A stretch of DNA of 64,000 nucleotides, from assembly GCA_049514215.1 (NCBI GenBank), contig JBEKVI010000020.1, positions 1 to 64,000 of the forward strand, read 5' to 3'. The notes under the pieces are model-generated. The model was not told the DNA's origin. It did no database searches and saw nothing but the letters and a program-made list of their open reading frames with translations. A program made the translations under genes and the position numbers. The stretch is from BOG-994 sp049514215. Lineage in GTDB: Bacteria; Pseudomonadota; Gammaproteobacteria; Burkholderiales; Burkholderiaceae_D. Below are positions 43,243 to 52,184 of this stretch, in pieces; position 1 is the first letter of the stretch, and the number at the start of each line of letters is the position of its first letter.

Positions 43243-44901
43243 CTAGAGGAGGCTTTCGCTGATGAACGGAAAAAAGAAGAGGATCTGCAGCTGCGTGCCC
43301 AGACTCACGCCGGGCTCGCTCTGATAGATGGTCTGCGCACCGTTTTCGTTGGCAACCCATTCGACATGATCACCTGGCTCCTTGAGCTGGAGCGTATAGC
43401 TCCCCACCGAGCGTACAAATTCGGCCAGGTGCAAGACCTGGTCGGCCAGCACCGGCGACTCGACCAGGAGACCCAGTTCGGTGTTCTCGCGCGAGGAGCG
43501 CAAATCCATATTCATCGAACCCACGAAGGTGGTGTGATGATCGATGATGACGAGCTTGGAATGAGAACGGCCGATCGATGCGCGCAGCGCCGCACCGATC
43601 AAGGGGTCCTTGGCCATCTGATCCGGATCGATCTCGTAGATATGGACCCCCATCTTGAGCATCGCCACCCGGTAGCGCCCGTAGGCTGCACTGGCGAAGG
43701 GCTCATCGTTAGATGCAAGCGAGTTCGTCAGGAGATACACCTGGACGTCGCGATCGCAGATGCTCTTGAGGCCCTCAAGTCCCGCTTTTCCGGGGATGAA
43801 ATAGGGCGAGCCGACCGTTACCTCCTTCTGTGCACCCTGCATCGCCTGAATCACCCGGGACGTCACCGTGGTCGGGTCGTCGCCCTTTTCGGCGCGTCCG
43901 GTCACCTTCTCGGGGTTGTCCGCGAAGACGTCGATTGCGCCATAGAGCATCTTCAAAGGAGGGTGCTCGATATCGGCGCTCAGGGGAAAGCTCCCCAGAA
44001 GATCGGGTGTTTGGGCCGGCGGTGTCGGATAGGCCGTCTTCGCGTCAGCGGTCAGCTCTTCGAACCGCTGCCGTAATGCCTCCGGAGAATCACGGCTCGA
44101 TTCCAGCGCGAGCAGCGGATAGACGCGCGGGCTATTCCAGTACGTATCGAAGATTGCGGCCATGCGCGGGACCGCGTCGCCCGCGACCAGAAGATCAAAG
44201 TCGACGAAGTTACCCTCCTTGTTGTTGAAAAAGTACTCGTCGGCGAGGTTACGCCCGCCCGCAACGGCAAATGCGCCATCGGCGATGAACATCTTGTTGT
44301 GCATGCGGTGATTCACGCGCGCAATGTCGCTCAGCGCAAAAGCCCAGCGCGTCGCGGAGAAGGCACGGCCTGCAGGAAACGGATTGAACAGGCGCACTTC
44401 GACGTTCGGGTAGGCCGAGAGATCGACCAGCATGCGATCGCTGCTGGCGGTGTAGAGATCATCGACGAGAATGCGCACGCGAACGCCCCGCAGTGCCGCA
44501 TCCCGTACGGCGCGTAGCACGGTGTGGCCCGTGACGTCGTTTTCGAGAAGGTAATACTGAAGGTCGAGCGACTTCTGCGCGTGCCGCGCAAGCGTCAGAC
44601 GTGCGTCCATGGAGAACACGCTTTGCGGCAGCGGCCGAAATCCCGATCTGGCAGTGGCGGGCACGCTTTCAGAGGCGATGCGTCCGAGCTCTTCGTTAGG
44701 GCTCGCCGCAATTGCAGTCGAAGGCACCTTGGACACTTTCTCTGGGAGCGACGCGCAACCCTGCAGGAGTAACACCCCGAAGGCAATTAGCCCGACGCAG
44801 ACGCGAGGAGCCGTACGTCCAAGCCTCGAGGCCAATGCTGTAATGCCGGGGCGAATTCCCCCGAACGGCCGCGAGGTCGATCCGAAAAGGTATATCGACA
44901 T
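43243..44901 (-). CDS. lipoprotein phospholipase D family enzyme
   Basis: 552 residues. A hydrophobic segment ending GVLLLQGC (Cys49) is a lipobox, so it is probably membrane-anchored in the periplasm. Two HKD sites are complete: HNKMFIADGAFAVAGGRNLA and HSKLVIIDHHTTFVGSMNMD, as needed for phosphatidyl transfer. The sequence type resembles cardiolipin synthase-like or ClsC-type enzymes. The n-region before the hydrophobic segment is unusually long (about 35 residues), so a later start is possible. Promoter lies in the 305-bp region shared with TetR. Confidence 0.83.
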   Translation of the reverse strand: MSIYLFGSTSRPFGGIRPGITALASRLGRTAPRVCVGLIAFGVLLLQGCASLPEKVSKVPSTAIAASPNEELGRIASESVPATARSGFRPLPQSVFSMDARLTLARHAQKSLDLQYYLLENDVTGHTVLRAVRDAALRGVRVRILVDDLYTASSDRMLVDLSAYPNVEVRLFNPFPAGRAFSATRWAFALSDIARVNHRMHNKMFIADGAFAVAGGRNLADEYFFNNKEGNFVDFDLLVAGDAVPRMAAIFDTYWNSPRVYPLLALESSRDSPEALRQRFEELTADAKTAYPTPPAQTPDLLGSFPLSADIEHPPLKMLYGAIDVFADNPEKVTGRAEKGDDPTTVTSRVIQAMQGAQKEVTVGSPYFIPGKAGLEGLKSICDRDVQVYLLTNSLASNDEPFASAAYGRYRVAMLKMGVHIYEIDPDQMAKDPLIGAALRASIGRSHSKLVIIDHHTTFVGSMNMDLRSSRENTELGLLVESPVLADQVLHLAEFVRSVGSYTLQLKEPGDHVEWVANENGAQTIYQSEPGVSLGTQLQILFFFPFISESLL

Positions 44902-45022
44902 GTCTTCCTCCCAATGCTTTCGTCTCACCCGACGATTCCAGGGTGCGGGGGTCTAGATGAGTTGCCGCCGCAACGCTGCACAGGGAACGCCCGCGCGGGC
45001 CGCCGTCTCGGTCGTTGGACCT

Positions 45023-45051
45023 TTGGGAAACTCCGCTGCATGATATATAAC
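45023..45051 (+). promoter_or_regulatory. predicted promoter toward TetR
   Basis: TTGGGA (45023-45028), 17 bp, TATAAC (45046-45051). The palindrome covers its -10. Confidence 0.5.
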
Positions 45052-45068
45052 GATCGTTATCAATGCAA
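45040..45068 (-). promoter_or_regulatory. predicted promoter toward phospholipase D
   Basis: On the minus strand, TTGCAT (45063-45068), 17 bp, TATCAT (45040-45045). The palindrome fills its spacer. Confidence 0.5.
45047..45060. promoter_or_regulatory. candidate TetR operator
   Basis: ATAACGATCGTTAT is a perfect 14-bp palindrome placed between divergent promoters, in the usual position and length of a TetR-family site. Confidence 0.7.
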
Positions 45069-45206
45069 GCGCCCTATACAGTAAGCACGATTTTGGCGCT
45101 CCTTGCAGGTAGCCAAAGCCGGGTTGCACTCCATAATCCAGAAATCCATGCACGCCGGCCCGTAGGCCGCAACGCCATCCAACGGGAACGAGGGAAAGCC
45201 CACATC

Positions 45207-45827
45207 ATGCGGTATAGCCGAGAACACACGGAAGAGACCCGCCAGCGCATTCTGGAGGCGGCGGGCCGCGAATTCCGGGAGCACGGCTTTGGCGGCGTGG
45301 GAGTCGATGGGCTGGCCCACGCGGCCGGTGTGACCTCTGGCGCGTTTTATCGGCATTTCCGCTCCAAGGCGGAAGCCTTTCGGGCCGTCGTCGCTGCCGG
45401 CGTGAAGCGGCTAAGGCTGGGCGTTGAGCACTATCGCAGACTCCATGGCCAGAAATGGGTCAAGCCCTTCGCTACTTATTATCTGAGTCAGGCCCACCGA
45501 CGGGACGTCGCGGGCGGCTGTGCGCTGCCAAGCCTGTCAGCCGAAGTCGAGCACGCTTCCGATGCCACGCGTGCGGATTACGAGACCGAGTTGCAAATCC
45601 TCGCCAGCGAAGTCGCCCGGGGTCTTTCCAACTCCGAAGACCGGCAAGCCGCGTGGGCCTTGCTCGCGCAGCTCGCAGGCGGTGTGCTTCTGGCGCGCGC
45701 GGTCAAAGACGAGTTGCTTGCCAACGAGATCGCCCAAGCCGTTCTCGTGTCGGCGCTGGCACCGCACGGCGAAACGGAAAGCTCCGGCGTAACCTCGAAG
45801 ACGGACCCGGGGCCCGCGACGCGCTAG
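45207..45827 (+). CDS. TetR family transcriptional regulator
   Basis: A 206-residue regulator: TRQRILEAAGREFREHGFGG and VTSGAFYRHFRSKAEAFRAV form the TetR helix-turn-helix; the C-terminal domain (about residues 80-190) has AALPSLSAEVE-type and LARAVKDELLANEIAQAVL helices like the AcrR/NemR-like group that binds small electrophiles or phenolics. ATG at 45207 follows a weak AGGGAAAG site. The divergent palindrome suggests it represses itself and the phospholipase D gene. Its 3' end overlaps DUF3237 by 4 bases. Confidence 0.88.
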   Translation: MRYSREHTEETRQRILEAAGREFREHGFGGVGVDGLAHAAGVTSGAFYRHFRSKAEAFRAVVAAGVKRLRLGVEHYRRLHGQKWVKPFATYYLSQAHRRDVAGGCALPSLSAEVEHASDATRADYETELQILASEVARGLSNSEDRQAAWALLAQLAGGVLLARAVKDELLANEIAQAVLVSALAPHGETESSGVTSKTDPGPATR

Positions 45828-46318
45828 AGGACTTCGAAAACGCTATACACCGGCCCGTCGGAAAGTCGGTGTCCGATGCCGATTGCCAGGATGCGATTGA
45901 TCCAGTCATAGCGTGGCGCCGAAGTCTCGAAGATCGGATTGGTCCGGAAGTAGACGCGCTCGGGATCCACCACCTCGCCGCGCTCGAGCTTGGCGACGTC
46001 TTCAGGCGACCCATGCCGCAGACCCTGATACGACATGCCGATGAAGGCGCCATCGGAGGTCTTGAGCATGATGCGCACGTCAAGCGTCGTGGCGTTGTCC
46101 TTGCGCAATTCCTGCCAGTCGCTTCCGCCGTCGATGACCTCGCCCGAGAGTCTCTCGCCCTCGAACGTGCCGCCCGTGACGATCCCCACGCGACGAAAGC
46201 CGTTGGGCGTGGGGCCGATGACGACATAGCCGCGCACCGCCAGGCGCGCGACAAACAGCGGCCGTGTGCGCACGGACTGCAAGGTGGGAGGCAGACTCTC
46301 GAGGGCAAGCGAAGTCAT
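45824..46318 (-). CDS. DUF3237 family protein
   Basis: A 164-residue protein with the DUF3237 pattern: VRGYVVIGPTPNGFRRVGIV, GGSDWQELRKDNATTLDVRI, GMSYQGLRHG, VYFRTNPIFETSAPRYDWIN. It is a cytosolic beta-barrel-like domain with no established function, found in beta- and gammaproteobacterial catabolic loci. It is convergent with TetR. No ribosome site stronger than AAGGAAA was seen upstream of the ATG. Confidence 0.8.
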   Translation of the reverse strand: MTSLALESLPPTLQSVRTRPLFVARLAVRGYVVIGPTPNGFRRVGIVTGGTFEGERLSGEVIDGGSDWQELRKDNATTLDVRIMLKTSDGAFIGMSYQGLRHGSPEDVAKLERGEVVDPERVYFRTNPIFETSAPRYDWINRILAIGIGHRLSDGPVYSVFEVL

Positions 46319-46464
46319 GTTTTTCCTTTCTGGATCACGGCGTTACCTGTGGCATCGAGCCGAGCACTTTTCGAAGTGTTGCAAAACGCTGCCTGCGCGG
46401 CTCATGCGTCACAAAAGTTCCGAGCACCGGCCGCACCCTCCACAAAGCGCTTTGAGTGGGCGTA

Positions 46465-46490
46465 CCATATTACGACATGTCATTAAATGG
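46465..46490. promoter_or_regulatory. 26-bp imperfect dyad upstream of the CBS gene
   Basis: Twenty of 26 bases are symmetric about GACATGTC (46474-46481), from CCAT on the left to ATGG on the right. It ends 37 bp before the CBS start and could be an operator of an unidentified factor. Confidence 0.5.
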
Positions 46491-46527
46491 CGATCACCTT
46501 CCGATCGCCTCGAATAGGAGGAGTCTC

Positions 46528-47139
46528 GTGAACCAGTTTGTCCCCCGCCGCCTGGCGCGCACCCCCGCTCAAGTCTCGCTACTCAGTTCGCGTCCCTCTC
46601 CGTCCGATGTCGCCCTGGGCTCGCCGGCCAAGAGCCTCATGACCGACCTCGCGCTCACACCGGCCGTCTATACGCTTGACACCACGCAAATCGACGATGC
46701 CCTGGCCCGGATGGTGCATGCCTCGGTGAAACTTCTTTTCGTCATCGATTCGGCTTCACATCTGGTGGGACTCATCACCGCGTTCGATATCGTGGGCGAA
46801 AAACCGCTGCAGTATCTGCAGTCGGTCGTCGATCACGGCGCCGCCCGTTCGCGCTCCCAGGTCCTGGTGCGCAACATCATGCAGCCGGTCCAGCAATGGC
46901 GCGTTTTGGATATGGACGAGATCGCGCATGCGAGCGTGGGCGACATCGTCGAGACGTTCAAAAGCGCGGCCGTGCGCCACCTCATCGTGCTCGACGATTC
47001 CAGAGCGCCCGAGGCGCACGTGCGCGGCATCTTTTCGGCGACCCAGTTCGAAAGTGCGCTCAAGCTCGAATTGGGCGTGATCAAACGCGCAACCACCTTT
47101 GCCGAGGTCGAACAGGCGTTAGGGTCGCTCCCGAGCTAA
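46528..47139 (+). CDS. CBS domain-pair protein
   Basis: A 203-residue soluble protein with two CBS motifs: MTDLALTPAVYTLDTTQIDD with VKLLFVIDSASHLVGLITAF, and MQPVQQWRVLDMDEIAHASV with AVRHLIVLDDSRAPEAHVRG. A CBS pair (Bateman module) usually binds adenosine nucleotides and regulates a partner. GTG at 46528 sits behind AGGAGGA at ideal spacing; the frame extends upstream to 46456 with no such site. The N-terminal 40 residues are basic and may be a partner-binding tail. Convergent with LysR. Confidence 0.82.
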   Translation: MNQFVPRRLARTPAQVSLLSSRPSPSDVALGSPAKSLMTDLALTPAVYTLDTTQIDDALARMVHASVKLLFVIDSASHLVGLITAFDIVGEKPLQYLQSVVDHGAARSRSQVLVRNIMQPVQQWRVLDMDEIAHASVGDIVETFKSAAVRHLIVLDDSRAPEAHVRGIFSATQFESALKLELGVIKRATTFAEVEQALGSLPS

Positions 47140-48044
47140 CCTGGGCGAGTCGCGGTTCGCGCTTCCGAGCCCAGGGCGAGGAGCGCCTCGCGCAGCTCCT
47201 TTAAGCCCCGATACAGAGGCTTGTCTCGGCGCACCACGACCGCCAGTCTTCGGTGGAGGCGGGGAGAGAGGAATCGCACCTTCAGCCCTTCCCTTTCCTT
47301 CGGCCCCGGGACCGCCATGCCCGGCAGTATCGCGCAGCCCAGTCCCGCTCGAACGAGTTCCTGAAGCGCACCTACGCTGCCCAGCGCCATGACCGGTGTG
47401 AGCGCCACACCATGCTGTGCAAACCACTGGTCGACAATGCGCCGGGTATTGCCTCCGGGCTCGAAGAGCAGAAGGGGCAGCGCCGCCAGTGCCGAAGGCG
47501 TAAGGCGCAAAGGCAGGGTCATGGATGACGGGGCGATGAGAACAAATTCGTCCTTTAGGACCGGTCTTACATCCAGGCTTCGGCCGCCCACGGGCATGGT
47601 CACCAGACCGAGGTCCAGCTGATTTTCCTCGATCGCATGAATGATATCGAGCGAATTTCCGGTGGTCACGGTGATCTCGAGCTTCGAAAACGCCTCGCGC
47701 ATCGCGCGCAACACCGGAGGCAAGACGAACATGCATGCGGTGGCCCCCGTGCCAATCCGCACCCGGCCCATGGCGCCGCCTGCGTAGGGCGCCATCGCCT
47801 CGAGCGTTCGCACCACGGCGCCGTCGATCTGCCGGATCTGAAAAAGCAGTTCAGCGCCCGCGGCGGTGGGCCGCGCGGTCCGGCCCACGCGCTCGATGAG
47901 TGCCACGCCAAGGCGCTTTTCAAGTTGCCGGATCTGGAGGCTCACGGCCGGCTGCGACAGATTCTGCCTTCGTGCCGCGGCCGAGAAGCTTCCCAACTCG
48001 ATGACGTCCGAGAAGGTTTTCAGGTGATTCAAATTGAGGCTCAT
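47136..48044 (-). CDS. LysR family transcriptional regulator (CysB/NodD-like group)
   Basis: 302 residues with a classic LysR head: LNHLKTFSDVIELGSFSAAA and LSQPAVSLQIRQLEKRLGVA; the effector domain starts near GRVRIGTGATACMFVLPPVL. It is divergent from the acetyltransferase and MFS genes, which are translationally coupled, so those are probable targets. T/A-rich DNA at 48050-48110 should hold both promoters. Its 3' end overlaps the CBS gene by 4 bases. Confidence 0.88.
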   Translation of the reverse strand: MSLNLNHLKTFSDVIELGSFSAAARRQNLSQPAVSLQIRQLEKRLGVALIERVGRTARPTAAGAELLFQIRQIDGAVVRTLEAMAPYAGGAMGRVRIGTGATACMFVLPPVLRAMREAFSKLEITVTTGNSLDIIHAIEENQLDLGLVTMPVGGRSLDVRPVLKDEFVLIAPSSMTLPLRLTPSALAALPLLLFEPGGNTRRIVDQWFAQHGVALTPVMALGSVGALQELVRAGLGCAILPGMAVPGPKEREGLKVRFLSPRLHRRLAVVVRRDKPLYRGLKELREALLALGSEARTATRPG

Positions 48045-48145
48045 ACGTCAAAGAAAATCTCATACTTTGCATAAATTGTAAAAGCTTCCCTTATCGTATG
48101 GCGAGCCCCATCATGAGGCGTTTCGATCTCCAAGGGGAGCCGACA

Positions 48146-48715
48146 ATGGGCGTTGCGCGGCGCAAGGCCGTCTTTGCGGGAGCGGTGCGCGATGCGCTCG
48201 AAAGCGACATGGCTCAGGTCCAGGCGATCTATGCCGATCATGTCTTGCACGGACTCGCCACCTTTGAAGAAGTCCCTCCTGCAACGAGCGAGATGCTCAT
48301 GCGACGCCATGCGGCGCTGCAGATGGGACTGCCGTATCTGGTCGCCGAGGACCACGGAAGAATCGTCGGTTTTAGCTACGCCACGAGCTACCGGCCGCGA
48401 CCTGCGTACCGCTTTTCAGTCGAAGACTCGGTCTATGTCGCCTCCGGGCTTGGTGGCCGGGGGATCGGACGGGCGTTGCTTTGCGAGCTCATTGCACGCT
48501 GCGAAGCGGGGCCGTGGCGCCAGATGATTGCGGTCATCGGTCACAGTGAAAACCGCGCCTCGATCGCATTGCACGCGCGTTGCGGATTTCGCAAGACAGG
48601 CACGCTAAAGTCCGTCGGATTCAAACTCGGCCGCTGGGTGGACACCGTTCTCATGCAAAGGACACTGGGCCAAGGTGATAGTACCGACCCCTCGGGGAGC
48701 GGGTTCGACGGATGA
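48146..48715 (+). CDS. GNAT N-acetyltransferase, PAT-like
   Basis: 189 residues. DSVYVASGLGGRGIGRALLC is the acetyl-CoA loop, GHSENRASIALHARCGFRKT and FKLGRWVDTVLMQ the C-terminal motif of phosphinothricin/methionine sulfoximine acetyltransferases. It is a paralogue of the GNAT at 40413. ATG at 48146 has AGGGGAG upstream. ATGA overlap with the MFS gene (48712-48715) makes a two-gene operon, a detoxification-plus-efflux arrangement, divergent from LysR. Confidence 0.85.
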   Translation: MGVARRKAVFAGAVRDALESDMAQVQAIYADHVLHGLATFEEVPPATSEMLMRRHAALQMGLPYLVAEDHGRIVGFSYATSYRPRPAYRFSVEDSVYVASGLGGRGIGRALLCELIARCEAGPWRQMIAVIGHSENRASIALHARCGFRKTGTLKSVGFKLGRWVDTVLMQRTLGQGDSTDPSGSGFDG

Positions 48716-49950
48716 CCGGCGTGATCCCCAAGAGGACCGTCTTCTGGCTGGGCATCACACAACTCGTCTCGTGGGGTATCACCTACTACCTCGTTGGCGG
48801 ATTTGGCGAACTGATCGCAGCCGATCTGCACTGGTCCGAGGATGTCGTCTACGGCGGCTTTTCGGTCGCATTGCTGGTGATGGGGCTCTTCTCCCCGCTC
48901 GCAGGGCGCCTCGTCGACCGCTACGGAGGCCGACCCGTCATGGCCTGGGGTTCTGTCATCAACGCCGCCGGATGTGCCTTCATCGCATCGTCGACGAGCA
49001 TCCCCGGCTACTTCATGGCGTGGGTGGTCTTGGGCATCGGCATGAGACTCACGCTTTATGATGCAGCTTTTGCGGCGCTAGCGCGCCTGGGAGGTCCGAA
49101 CGCTCGGCGTCCCATGGCGCAGATCACTCTTCTGGGCGGCCTTGCCTCCACGCTTTTCTGGCCACTCGGGCACACCTTGGCGCTCGAAATGGGCTGGCGC
49201 GGCGCGGTCTGGACCTATGCCCTTCTCGCGCTCCTGGTTGCTCCGGCACACCTGGCCATTTCGGGCGAGCGGTATTTAGCGCCCGCGTTGCCGGTCGACG
49301 AAATCGAATCATCGCCCACGGTTTTAGGACGCAGCGACACACTCCTTGCCGCCGGTGCGTACACCCTCATCACGGCACTGACCAATTTTCTGAACGCCGG
49401 CATGTCGGCCCACATGATTGCGATCTTGATCGGCCTGGGAGCGAGCGCTGCAAGCGCCGTGGGAATCTCGAGCTTGCGCGGCGTGGGCCAATCGGCCGCG
49501 CGCTTTGGCGAGATCCTCTTCGGTCGCCGCATGTCTCCACTGACGCTCAATGTCTGGGCCTGCGGCCTTTTGCCCATTGCCTTTGCATCGGGCTTCTACG
49601 GCGGCCGCTTTGCGGGCGCAGCCTCGCTTTTCGCCCTGGCCTACGGCATCGGCAATGGCATTGCGACCATCACCCGAGGCACCATGGCGCTCGTTCTTTT
49701 CGATCACCGGACCTACGGGATCTTCGTGGGTCGACTCCTCGCGCCCAGCTTTGTCCTCTCGGCCATAGCTCCCCTGATCTACGCGATCGTGATAGGGCAT
49801 TTCGGTGAGACCGGTGCGCTCCTTTTGTCCCTCGGCGTCTCGCTCGTGGCCCTGGGTGCGGCCTTGGAACTGAAGCGCCGCGTCGGAGAACACACCAGGA
49901 GCGCGGCAGCCAAGGGCGCGACGTCGGACCCGCGCGCGTCTCCCCCCTAG
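48712..49950 (+). CDS. MFS transporter
   Basis: A 412-residue permease with twelve predicted helices. It has LVDRYGGRPVMAWGSVINAA as the loop-2/3 motif (DRxGxR-like) and repeats of the two six-helix halves (second half from about residue 215). The sequence resembles single-component efflux permeases, but no substrate can be stated. It is coupled to the acetyltransferase gene and both are divergent from LysR. Confidence 0.8.
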   Translation: MTGVIPKRTVFWLGITQLVSWGITYYLVGGFGELIAADLHWSEDVVYGGFSVALLVMGLFSPLAGRLVDRYGGRPVMAWGSVINAAGCAFIASSTSIPGYFMAWVVLGIGMRLTLYDAAFAALARLGGPNARRPMAQITLLGGLASTLFWPLGHTLALEMGWRGAVWTYALLALLVAPAHLAISGERYLAPALPVDEIESSPTVLGRSDTLLAAGAYTLITALTNFLNAGMSAHMIAILIGLGASAASAVGISSLRGVGQSAARFGEILFGRRMSPLTLNVWACGLLPIAFASGFYGGRFAGAASLFALAYGIGNGIATITRGTMALVLFDHRTYGIFVGRLLAPSFVLSAIAPLIYAIVIGHFGETGALLLSLGVSLVALGAALELKRRVGEHTRSAAAKGATSDPRASPP

Positions 49951-49967
49951 CGGCTGCGCACACAGAG

Positions 49968-51098
49968 CTACGCCTTCTCGACCGAGGCGCCCACCCCGGC
50001 CGCGTCCGCCTCGATCCGAACGGGCGGGGCGTAACCCAGGGGCTTGTCACCGAGCGCATGCGTGCCGGCCAGCATGGCCTGCATTTGCGGGGTGAAGAAG
50101 CTGTAAGGAAATCGGGAGGCAGGCACGCTCGCGGCATCCAGGCGCGCGTTCAGTTCGGGCGGAATCTCGAACTCGAGGGCGTGCAGATTGTCGTTGAGCT
50201 GCTCAAAGCGGGTCGCGCCGATGAGAACGGTCGCAACACCGGGTCGATGAGCGACCCAGTTGATTGCGACTTGCGCCATGCTGCGGCCCAAGGTGTTGGC
50301 CACCCGCTCCAGTTCAGCCACGATCGCGAAATTACGCTCGGTGAATTTCGCGAACGCGGGGTTTGAAGAGGCGCCAAGCGTCCGCAGGCGCCCGTCGCCC
50401 GACGCCCCGTCCCGGCTTGGACGGTATTTCCCGGAGAGAAGGCCGGAGGAGAGCGGGCTCCACGCCATGACACCCATGCGGTAGCGCGTGCCCAGCGGGA
50501 CAAATTCATCCTCGATGGAACGCTCGGCCAGCGAGTACTCGAGTTGCAGCGCCGAAATCGGCTCCGAGCCCCGCACTTCTGCTGCGGTCTGCGCGCGACT
50601 GGCGTACCAGGCAGGAACGTTGGACAAACCCGCGTGACGTACCTTGCCCGATCGAATGAGATCTTCGAAGGTGCGCATGACTTCCTCCACCGGCGTCACC
50701 TGGTCCCAGGCGTGCAGGAGATACAGGTCGACATAGTCGGTGCCCAAGCGCTTGAGCGAGCCGTCGATGGCGCGCAGCATGTTCTTGCGTCCGTTACCTC
50801 CGGCGTTGGGATTGGTCGGGTCCGCCGAAAAGCTGAACTTGGTCGCCAGAACAACCTTCTCGCGTACGCCCCGCTCCCGGATGAATTCTCCAACCCAGCG
50901 CTCGCTTTCGCCATTGGTATAGAGATCGGCGGTATCGACGAGATTGCCGCCCGCCTCAAGGTAGTGGTTGAAAAGTGAGCGGGCCATGTCCTTGTCGGCG
51001 CCCCAGCCCCAGGCGGTGCCGAAGGTCATGGTGCCCAGCGCAAGACGGCTTACGCGCAGGCCGCTTGCACCCAGGGTGAAGTATTCGTTTCGGCTCAT
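49968..51098 (-). CDS. aldo-keto reductase
   Basis: A 376-residue (alpha/beta)8 NADPH oxidoreductase. Catalytic residues are visible: DTADLY, the Lys in VLATKFSF, and the His of LYLLHAWD; the cofactor end is VLIGATRFEQLNDNL. The length and LGASGLRVSRLALGTMTFG start resemble the YajO/YakC-like aldo-keto reductase group. ATG at 51098 has AGGAGA seven bases upstream. Divergent LysR gene, 116 bp away, is the probable regulator; aldehydes are the expected substrates. Confidence 0.87.
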   Translation of the reverse strand: MSRNEYFTLGASGLRVSRLALGTMTFGTAWGWGADKDMARSLFNHYLEAGGNLVDTADLYTNGESERWVGEFIRERGVREKVVLATKFSFSADPTNPNAGGNGRKNMLRAIDGSLKRLGTDYVDLYLLHAWDQVTPVEEVMRTFEDLIRSGKVRHAGLSNVPAWYASRAQTAAEVRGSEPISALQLEYSLAERSIEDEFVPLGTRYRMGVMAWSPLSSGLLSGKYRPSRDGASGDGRLRTLGASSNPAFAKFTERNFAIVAELERVANTLGRSMAQVAINWVAHRPGVATVLIGATRFEQLNDNLHALEFEIPPELNARLDAASVPASRFPYSFFTPQMQAMLAGTHALGDKPLGYAPPVRIEADAAGVGASVEKA

Positions 51099-51214
51099 CG
51101 TCATTCTCCTCGCAGTCAGTGAAATGGGATTCAACCGGTCCCACTTTGGGCCTATTCATAGTGTTGATAAAGGCGTAGAGTCTTTACGTTCTCTCAACTT
51201 AAAATTGATAATCC

Positions 51215-52162
51215 ATGCGCCTGCAGCAACTTGACGGATTGGTTGCCTTTGCGACCGTGGCGCGCACCCGCAGCTTCACCGAGGCCTCCGCCCTGCTCGA
51301 GGTCACTCCCCAGGCCATCAGCCAATCCGTGCGCGCCTTGGAGGAGCGCATCGCGGTGCGCCTTTTTAACCGCACCACGCGCAGTGTCGGTCTAACCGAG
51401 GCGGGAGAGCGTCTGCTTGCCAAGGTGGGGCCGGCGCTGGCCGAGGTCTTCGAGGCGCTCGAGTCGGTACGCGACCTCTCGGGTCGCCCCTCGGGCCTGC
51501 TGAGGCTGAATCTTCCGCGGCCCGCGTACCTGTCCTTGGTCGAGCCCATCCTCGCGGGATTTCGGAAGACCTATCCCGAGATCCGCCTGGAGCTCTCCTT
51601 TGACGATGGCTTTGTCGACATCGTCGAGCGAGGCTTCGATGCGGGCATCCGTTTGGGCGAATCGGTCGCGAAGGACATGGTCAGTCTTCCCCTGACCCGG
51701 CAGGAGCGCATTGCCATTCTGGGATCTCCCGAATACTTCGCGCAGCGACCGGCGCCCAGGACTATTGCCGAACTCAAAGAGCACCAGTGCATTCGCTTTC
51801 GCATGCCTTCCACGGGCGTGCTCTATCGCTGGGAATTGCTCGAGGGAAAGCGGCTCATCGAGGTGCACGTCGAGGGTTCGCTCACGGTCAACGACACGAG
51901 CGCACTGGTTCGGGCCGCGCTCGACGGGCTGGGACTAGCCTACGTGTTGGAGAGTACGGCGCAGGATCCCATAGCGCTGGGAAAGCTTGCCCGTGTGCTC
52001 GAACCCCATTGCCCGGTCTTTCCGGGATTCCATCTGTACTATCCAAGCCGCCGACAGGTGCCAGCGAAGCTGCGCTGCCTCATCGAGTTTCTGAAGGCCG
52101 CGCGAGACGATGGTGCACGTCCGGGCGCGAGCGCGCGTCGAGCGCAACGCAAGCTGAACTAG
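51215..52162 (+). CDS. LysR family transcriptional regulator
   Basis: 315 residues: QLDGLVAFATVARTRSFTEA and VTPQAISQSVRALEERIAVR form the winged helix; the effector domain begins near GLLRLNLPRPAYLSLVEPIL. It is divergent from the aldo-keto reductase. TAAAAT at 51200-51205 could be a -10 with a very short or absent leader before ATG 51215. The C-terminal 20 residues are basic. Confidence 0.88.
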   Translation: MRLQQLDGLVAFATVARTRSFTEASALLEVTPQAISQSVRALEERIAVRLFNRTTRSVGLTEAGERLLAKVGPALAEVFEALESVRDLSGRPSGLLRLNLPRPAYLSLVEPILAGFRKTYPEIRLELSFDDGFVDIVERGFDAGIRLGESVAKDMVSLPLTRQERIAILGSPEYFAQRPAPRTIAELKEHQCIRFRMPSTGVLYRWELLEGKRLIEVHVEGSLTVNDTSALVRAALDGLGLAYVLESTAQDPIALGKLARVLEPHCPVFPGFHLYYPSRRQVPAKLRCLIEFLKAARDDGARPGASARRAQRKLN

Positions 52163-52184
52163 ACTAAAGCCCTGCGCTCCGGCC

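Larger units (their letters stand above)
44902..45206. other. divergent control region between phospholipase D and TetR genes
   Basis: 305 bases with no gene. At its centre is a perfect 14-bp palindrome overlapping one promoter in each direction; the dyad is 145-147 bp from both start codons. The rest carries weak open frames only. Confidence 0.6.
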
